Below are positions 59,004 to 64,000 of a stretch of DNA of 64,000 bases, piece after piece. Made by a program: the position numbers and the translations under genes. The stretch is from Bimuria novae-zelandiae CBS 107.79 (taxonomy: Eukaryota > Ascomycota > Dothideomycetes > Pleosporales > Didymosphaeriaceae), in the NCBI GenBank assembly GCA_010015655.1, contig ML976740.1:184725-248724 (forward strand), read 5' to 3'. The notes beneath the pieces are model-generated. The model had not been told where the DNA came from. It ran no database searches and saw only the letters and a list, made by a program, of their open reading frames with translations. How positions within the stretch are numbered: the stretch's first letter is position 1; every line of letters starts with the position of its first letter.

Positions 59004-60850
59004 ACGTGGTTCACCACCGAGCGGGCCAACCCCACTAAGCGGGCCACTTTTTAAAAGTTAGTCTATTGCGAAGCGCCTCCTACAACACTACTATAATTTA
59101 CTATAATTTGCAGAACATAGAAATACTATTTAGACTTATTACTATTAGATGCATCTATAATTTCTACTGCGCAGGTGCGAGCGTTGTGGCCAGCTTTGCC
59201 GCAACGTCTGCAGCGCCTCTGCCCACGCACCCTCTTTACAGACTCTTTACCCTCCTTTTGCCTACTACTATCCTTTTTAGCTATTAAATTGACTACTTTT
59301 CCTACTATAAGTGTCTTAGCTACCTAAATATACTTCCTCTTTTAACTTTTTACCTTTATTACTATCTCTACTATCTTGCGAAGTCTTGCTATTTTTTATT
59401 ATATTAATACTATTTCGTGCCCTATTAATGCAACACCTTTGTTAAGCTACTTAATAGCTCTAAGACGTAGAGAAACTAGTAAATCTCTATACTTTTATAC
59501 ACGCTTACGAACTAGCGTTAACTAAGCCTCTATTTCGTGGAGGTTACTTAGTGTTTTTAATTCCTATAGGGTATCCTTTACGTTAGGTGGAGTTGGCGTA
59601 TAAAGAACCACATTAAGTTTTAATAACACCGCCTTTAGGTCGTGTAAGACTAATCTAGCGCCTCTAAAGCCTGCGCAGATATTCGCCTTTATTATTACTT
59701 TTTTAAAAGCTACTTTAAAGGCTAGTAGAAAGGCCTCCTTTTTAATTTACTTAGTACTATACTATGCTAAGCTACTAATCTTATTACTATATGCCCGCTT
59801 TAAAGGCGAAAAATAACCTACATTAAGTGGCTATAAGAGGTGTGATAAGTGTGAAGGCATATAGAGAATAATAATCTTTTATTCCTTATAGTATTTGTGG
59901 AATTCGTGTGAGTAGTGGCTCTTATAACTATCTATAATTAGTAGCTAGTGTGCACCTAAACTACGCGCCTTAGTATAAGTATTAAAGTGCCTTAGCTAGG
60001 CAAGGCTAAGCTTATTTAACGTCTAGCTATTAGAACTAACTTTAATAACCTAGTCTTAGGGTAGATTATAAAACTAGGACGTAATTAGAACCTTGCTAGG
60101 GAAGATAAGAAAGGGTAGTAGAGCCTAGCCTTTAGCGCTAACACCTTAGATATTAGTAACTTACTTATAATTACTAGGTTAAATCTTCTTTAGGTTACTT
60201 TGCTTCTTAGAGCCTGTAAAGACTATCTAACCCTGTATTACCCCTATTATAAAGCCTGTCTCGTTAAAGTTGTACGTGTCGTTATTAGCGATACCGTACT
60301 TAGCCTTAGTATTAGTAACTAGCTTAAACTAGGGCGTTATAATACGTAGATCTTCGTTTAGAGCTTACTAATAATTATATAGATAGCTTCTTTAAAGCTT
60401 AATTTCTAGCGTATGCGTCTTAAGCCTGTCTATTTAGTGCTTACTAATAAGCTATCCACCGCGCTTAGTAAGTAAATTATTAGCTATATTTTAGACTATA
60501 TCCTTTATTGCACCTATTCCTTGCTAGTTAAGCTTAAGTATACGTTAGACTAGAGCCTCCTTCTCTAGCTTAATTAGCTTCTTTAAGTTAGGCTCGCGAT
60601 CGCGTCGAAAGAGGGCTCCTTAGCGTTATTATTATACTATTATTTAAGGCACGCTAAAGGCTATAATAACGCGTCTTTTACTTTTATTATAATTTTTAAT
60701 TATAGCTTAGATAGCAAGCTATAGTGCACTTTTAGTATAAGGTTATTACGCGTTATGTTGTGATGGCATTATAGTATAAGCTAGAGGTGGGCTGCATTTA
60801 GCAAAGTTGGCCCGCTCGGTGGGGTTGGCCCGCTCGGTGGTGAACCACGT
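59004..60850 (-). mobile_element. Pogo/Fot1-type transposon P6
   Basis: 1847 bp flanked by TA (59002-59003 and 60851-60852), with the same terminal repeat as P5. The transposase relic is on the minus strand. Its C-terminal zinc knuckle is intact (RRCRRCGKAGHNARTC, near 59180-59230), unlike that of P5. The first DDE block (YNFNETGFIIG) is readable near 60245-60280, with many TAG/TAA codons elsewhere. Its right TA is also the left TA of the piggyBac-type element. Confidence 0.9.
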
Positions 60851-60852
60851 TA

Positions 60853-63151
60853 TCCCTCGCACTGGCAACCCCGTCCGCTCACGGACCACCTTCTGTAGGC
60901 CAATCGGATGGTAGCTCCGATTCTGCATGAACACCAAGGTGGATGAGATTTGTACGTAGATTTGTATAGAGACTTCATTTTTGACGGTCTTAGTATAGAA
61001 CTACTTAATACTTGAGCTTGCAGTGGTGTCTACCTGGGAGATTGTTCGGGCGCGTCGTATGTGCTCCTGCCAGCACTCAGGGCTGACTTCTGGCCTACAC
61101 AAAGGCAGTCGGCAGAGCGAGCAGCCATAAGTAGTACGCGCAGGACGCTGGCGCCCTTGACGATTGCCAGAGGTCTCTGTAAGAGCCGTACGAGGTGTCT
61201 TGCCGTGCTTGAAGTTGTGTTTTGTACGCCCATTTTCAGCACAAGCTACACAAGCTTTGGCTTCCCTAAATAGTCTCATTAACTTGTGAGAGCTCTCGTT
61301 GCTGCCAGCGTTAACAAATACGTCCTTAAGTCTTTGACGTTTAATAGATCCTGCGCAAGGACGGCTACCGCGCTTAAGAAGCTGCTCTATAAGCCTGTAT
61401 AGAAACTTTTTATAGCCTCCACGTTAAGCCTCTCTGTCTGACGAGTAGGAGGAGAGCCTATAGTAATTATTAAGCGTTAGATCTAGTAGAAAATAAAGCA
61501 GCGGGCGCTAGGTCCGTCTCTTAACTTGCTATATAGAGTAGTAACTTTTGACCTGGTTAAAGCGATCTACCTCACTCTTATAGTAATTATACTCGTCTAT
61601 AAACTAAGGGATCCTAAGTAGTTTAATAAAGTTGTTGCTAAAGACCTTATCTAGTAATTTCTTATTATTCTAGTTTATCCTTGACCTTCTACGGTGCCTG
61701 AGGATAACCTAAGTAGCTAGTAGCGACTCTCGTAAGCAACATCTTAGTATAGGGTTAAGGGTGGGAACCTACGCTTAGTAATAGTAGAGGCAAAGAGGAT
61801 AACTTAATTATCTCTCTATACTGCCTATAGAACTTCCTTACTCTTTAAAAGGTCCTAGTATATCTCTCCCTACTCTAACTTGGCTATAAACTACGTCTTA
61901 AGCCGTATAAGCTTCTAGCTAAAGCTTTCCTTTATTAACTTCTAGCGTGCGCGCGTCCAAACAGCGGCATCCTCTGCCTCTAACTCTACAACTGCTGTCT
62001 CCTCGTACGCCTCTTCAGTCCTTGTTTTTGTCGTTCTGACTGTGCCTGCGCAGCCTACACCATGCTGCCGGAGGTACTCCAGCATAGGTATAGTGTTGAA
62101 GAGGTTATCATCCCACACAGAGTGTAGGCCCGGCGGAAAGAGACGGCGACCGTGAGCGTCAACGGCGAGGACGAGAGAGACAGGTACAGACTCTGTAGGC
62201 GTAAAAGCTAGAGTAGCAGCATTAGTAGGAAGCTCTAGTAGGTTAACAGGACCTCTGCCTATGCCTTTAGCATGAAATAACTAGTTTAGTATTACTCTAT
62301 TATTAGCTAAGCACTAGATCTTGTAGCCCTTAGGCGTAGGCTTTGTCTTAATTATAACACTCTCTATCGCATGTCCTGTAAACCTGGCAATTGCCTTATT
62401 AACGCAGAGGTGTTAGCTAGCTCTCTAGTACTTTAAGCACCGCTCTTAAATAAGCTCACTAAGATCCCAGACGCGTCCAAAGGGAGACTTAAAGCTCTAA
62501 TCTACCTCTATATAGTATATATATCAATCTAGCTGCTGCCAACGTTTAAGTGCTATATATTAATTAATTAGGTGATAGGGTGCGTTCTTGTGGAGTCGCG
62601 TCCAGTACTCCTCCAGCGAGGGCTCGACGTAAAGGCCCATATATACGACAATTACGAAGTACGTATATAGCTCAGATAGTGATGTAGGCTTCCAGCTACG
62701 CGTTAAGGGCAGCTGCGGCCCGTACCGGAGCGCAGAGGCATGCTAATTTGTATAGTATGCGATTTAGTTAAGGACGTTAATATTAAAGAACAGATTAAAC
62801 AGGTTAATAGGTGAGCCTTTATTTACTCCTTCAGGTAATAGAGGACTCCCTATTACGTAAGGGTTGTCAATTCTAAGAGGTCTCTAGTCAAGTGGCGGAT
62901 CTCGCGGCAGATTGGGCAAAACACCAGCCTTTTTCGTGTACTTGGTGTATTTGACGAAGTCAGGATCGTTACTAGGCTGAGAGGCAGCTTTTGGCATGTT
63001 TGCATGTGCAGGAGCTTCCAAAAAAGGCGTGTTTTAGCTAGTAAACAGAAATTGCTAACATTACGATACAGATCTGGTGTTTGCATGCGCTATCACTTGA
63101 TTGGCTGTTCAAAGGTGGCCCGTGAGCGGGCGGCTTTGCCAGTGCGAGGGA
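60853..63151 (-). mobile_element. piggyBac-type DNA transposon with TA flanks
   Basis: 2299 bp with terminal inverted repeats starting TCCCTCGCACTGGCAA. The repeats continue with a few differences to about 40 bp (..CCGCTCACGG.CCACC). The minus-strand coding relic starts near 63000 (MPKAASQPSNDPDFVKYTKY). DDE_Tnp_1_7 (piggyBac) blocks follow: EEYWTRLHKNAPYHLINYIALKRWQQL, VNKAIARFTGHA then KPTPKGYKIWCLANN, and LAVDAHGRRLFPPGLHSVWDDNLFN. The Cys-rich C-terminus (CVACAENG, then YGCSLCRLPLC and CWQEH; 61001-61279) matches piggyBac C-terminal zinc fingers. The flanks are TA on both sides, not the TTAA usual for piggyBac. RIP stops cluster in the middle; both ends are well preserved. Confidence 0.82.
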
Positions 63152-63153
63152 TA

Positions 63154-63672
63154 GGAAAAAATTAAAGTTAATTCGACACTAGACAGCTTTACAGAATCCT
63201 CAAACCACACCCCAATCTGCATCACTGCTTGTTAAGCTTCGGCACTGAGAATTTCCCGTTGAGATTCCTGTCTGCACTCGGCTGTTTATGTTCCAGCATT
63301 GAGGTGCTAGGCGTCAATTCTTCTACTGTCAGCGATGCCATTGCGGAACATGCCATCGCCAAAGATAACGAGAGGATCATGAAGCTCCTGGTAAAAGCGA
63401 TGACGTACCTTGACAGCGTCAAGGAATTGCGCATCACGTTTCGACCGCGCCCTTCTGACCAGCGCAATGCAAACGACGAACCCAGTAGAAAGATGAGCGC
63501 AGACACGATGCATCAGCTCCTGAAAGAAGCAATGCCAAGCAGCAACACCAATCGCATTGCCTTTCACGCGAAGAGCATTCGCCTTCCACACAACATGATC
63601 CGCTCAACTAATGTTATCACCGATCGGGTTTTCGAGTACGCGGACGAAGATGGTACCGTTGCTAATGCTTGA
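63154..63672 (+). pseudogene. Probable 3' part of the F-box/LRR-like gene
   Basis: GC-balanced DNA resumes immediately after the TA at the end of the piggyBac-type element. One frame reads TRQLYRILKPHPNLHHCLLSFGTENFPLRFLSALG..., then a helical, charged stretch (AKDNERIMKLLVKAMTYLDSVKELRITF) to TGA 63670-63672. It has no start codon of its own in context and looks like the continuation of the split gene whose earlier parts lie at 36768 and 46821. The link is inferred; no known domain is decisive here. Confidence 0.5.
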
Positions 63673-64000
63673 TTGATTGGGTCCACCGAGCTAGATTTTG
63701 GTGTTACCGAACGATGCGATCTCGACATCTGATTGCATGGTACGAGCTACAAGAGGAAAACATAGGAACAAGTCCGGATTCTAACAAGCACGCCAGCCTC
63801 CGCCGCAGCCACTGCCGAGTTCAATATAGCTCTCTATTGGCTGCTCAACTCTGCTGTTGAAGATATTTTAGGATTTCAGTCGTTCACATCAAATGCGCTC
63901 GTTTCGCCGAGCAAATGAGTACCTCGATGTCCACCGCCGAGCGATCCCGCGTTCTTGGCTCGCGGCAGAGAACCTTCAAACATAGATATCTAAGGGTTAT
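63673..64000. other. Right edge of the window
   Basis: GC-balanced DNA with no recognised gene. It may be the 3' UTR of the F-box-like gene or flanking sequence. Confidence 0.4.

Overview
The window looks like nuclear DNA of a filamentous ascomycete (Pezizomycotina; a dothideomycete is my best guess, not proven). The signs are protein genes with 48-156 bp GT-AG introns, a HET-domain gene, a Zn2Cys6 regulator, a KDM4-type JmjC protein, and a sharp alternation between GC-balanced gene islands and AT-rich blocks. In those blocks old transposons carry C-to-T changes, mostly CpA to TpA on either strand. That is the signature of repeat-induced point mutation (RIP).

Layout. 1-3.2 kb is a RIP-decayed retroelement block with a ruined Gag zinc knuckle. 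3.2-28.4 kb is the healthy gene island: an MFS transporter (3 exons), a JmjN/JmjC/PHD histone demethylase (5 exons), a coiled-coil RGG-box protein (4 exons, with a fold-back repeat in intron 1), a HET protein (3 exons), a complete but dead hAT transposon with perfect 8-bp target duplications (18.2-21.2 kb), a multi-pass membrane protein with 75-bp repeats at its end, an ArsB/NhaD-type transporter and a secreted CAP/PR-1 protein. 30.8-37.2 kb is a belt of dying genes: an epoxide hydrolase, a kinase-like gene and an F-box gene, each carrying nonsense codons. A short Zn2Cys6 regulator still reads open among them.

37.4-63.2 kb is a nested transposon block. It holds seven pogo/Fot1-type elements (here called P1-P7), a 5'-truncated LINE, a complete Gypsy LTR retrotransposon, a solo LTR and a piggyBac-type element. 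Most boundaries can be set to the base from terminal inverted repeats and target duplications. The block appears to sit in one F-box/leucine-rich-repeat-like gene, whose pieces lie at 36.8-37.2, 46.8-47.7 and 63.15-63.7 kb.

The most notable observations are these. The pogo elements share one terminal layout: an 11-bp cap, then two copies of an element-specific 13-15 bp site at a 17-18 bp period. Insertions pile up on shared TA dinucleotides, including two elements inside the terminal repeat of a third. Three of four related transposases have an amber codon at the same conserved tryptophan. The Gypsy element carries an extra zinc-cluster-like frame antisense to gag-pol. The piggyBac-type element is flanked by TA rather than TTAA. 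All splice sites were assigned by eye and need transcript support.
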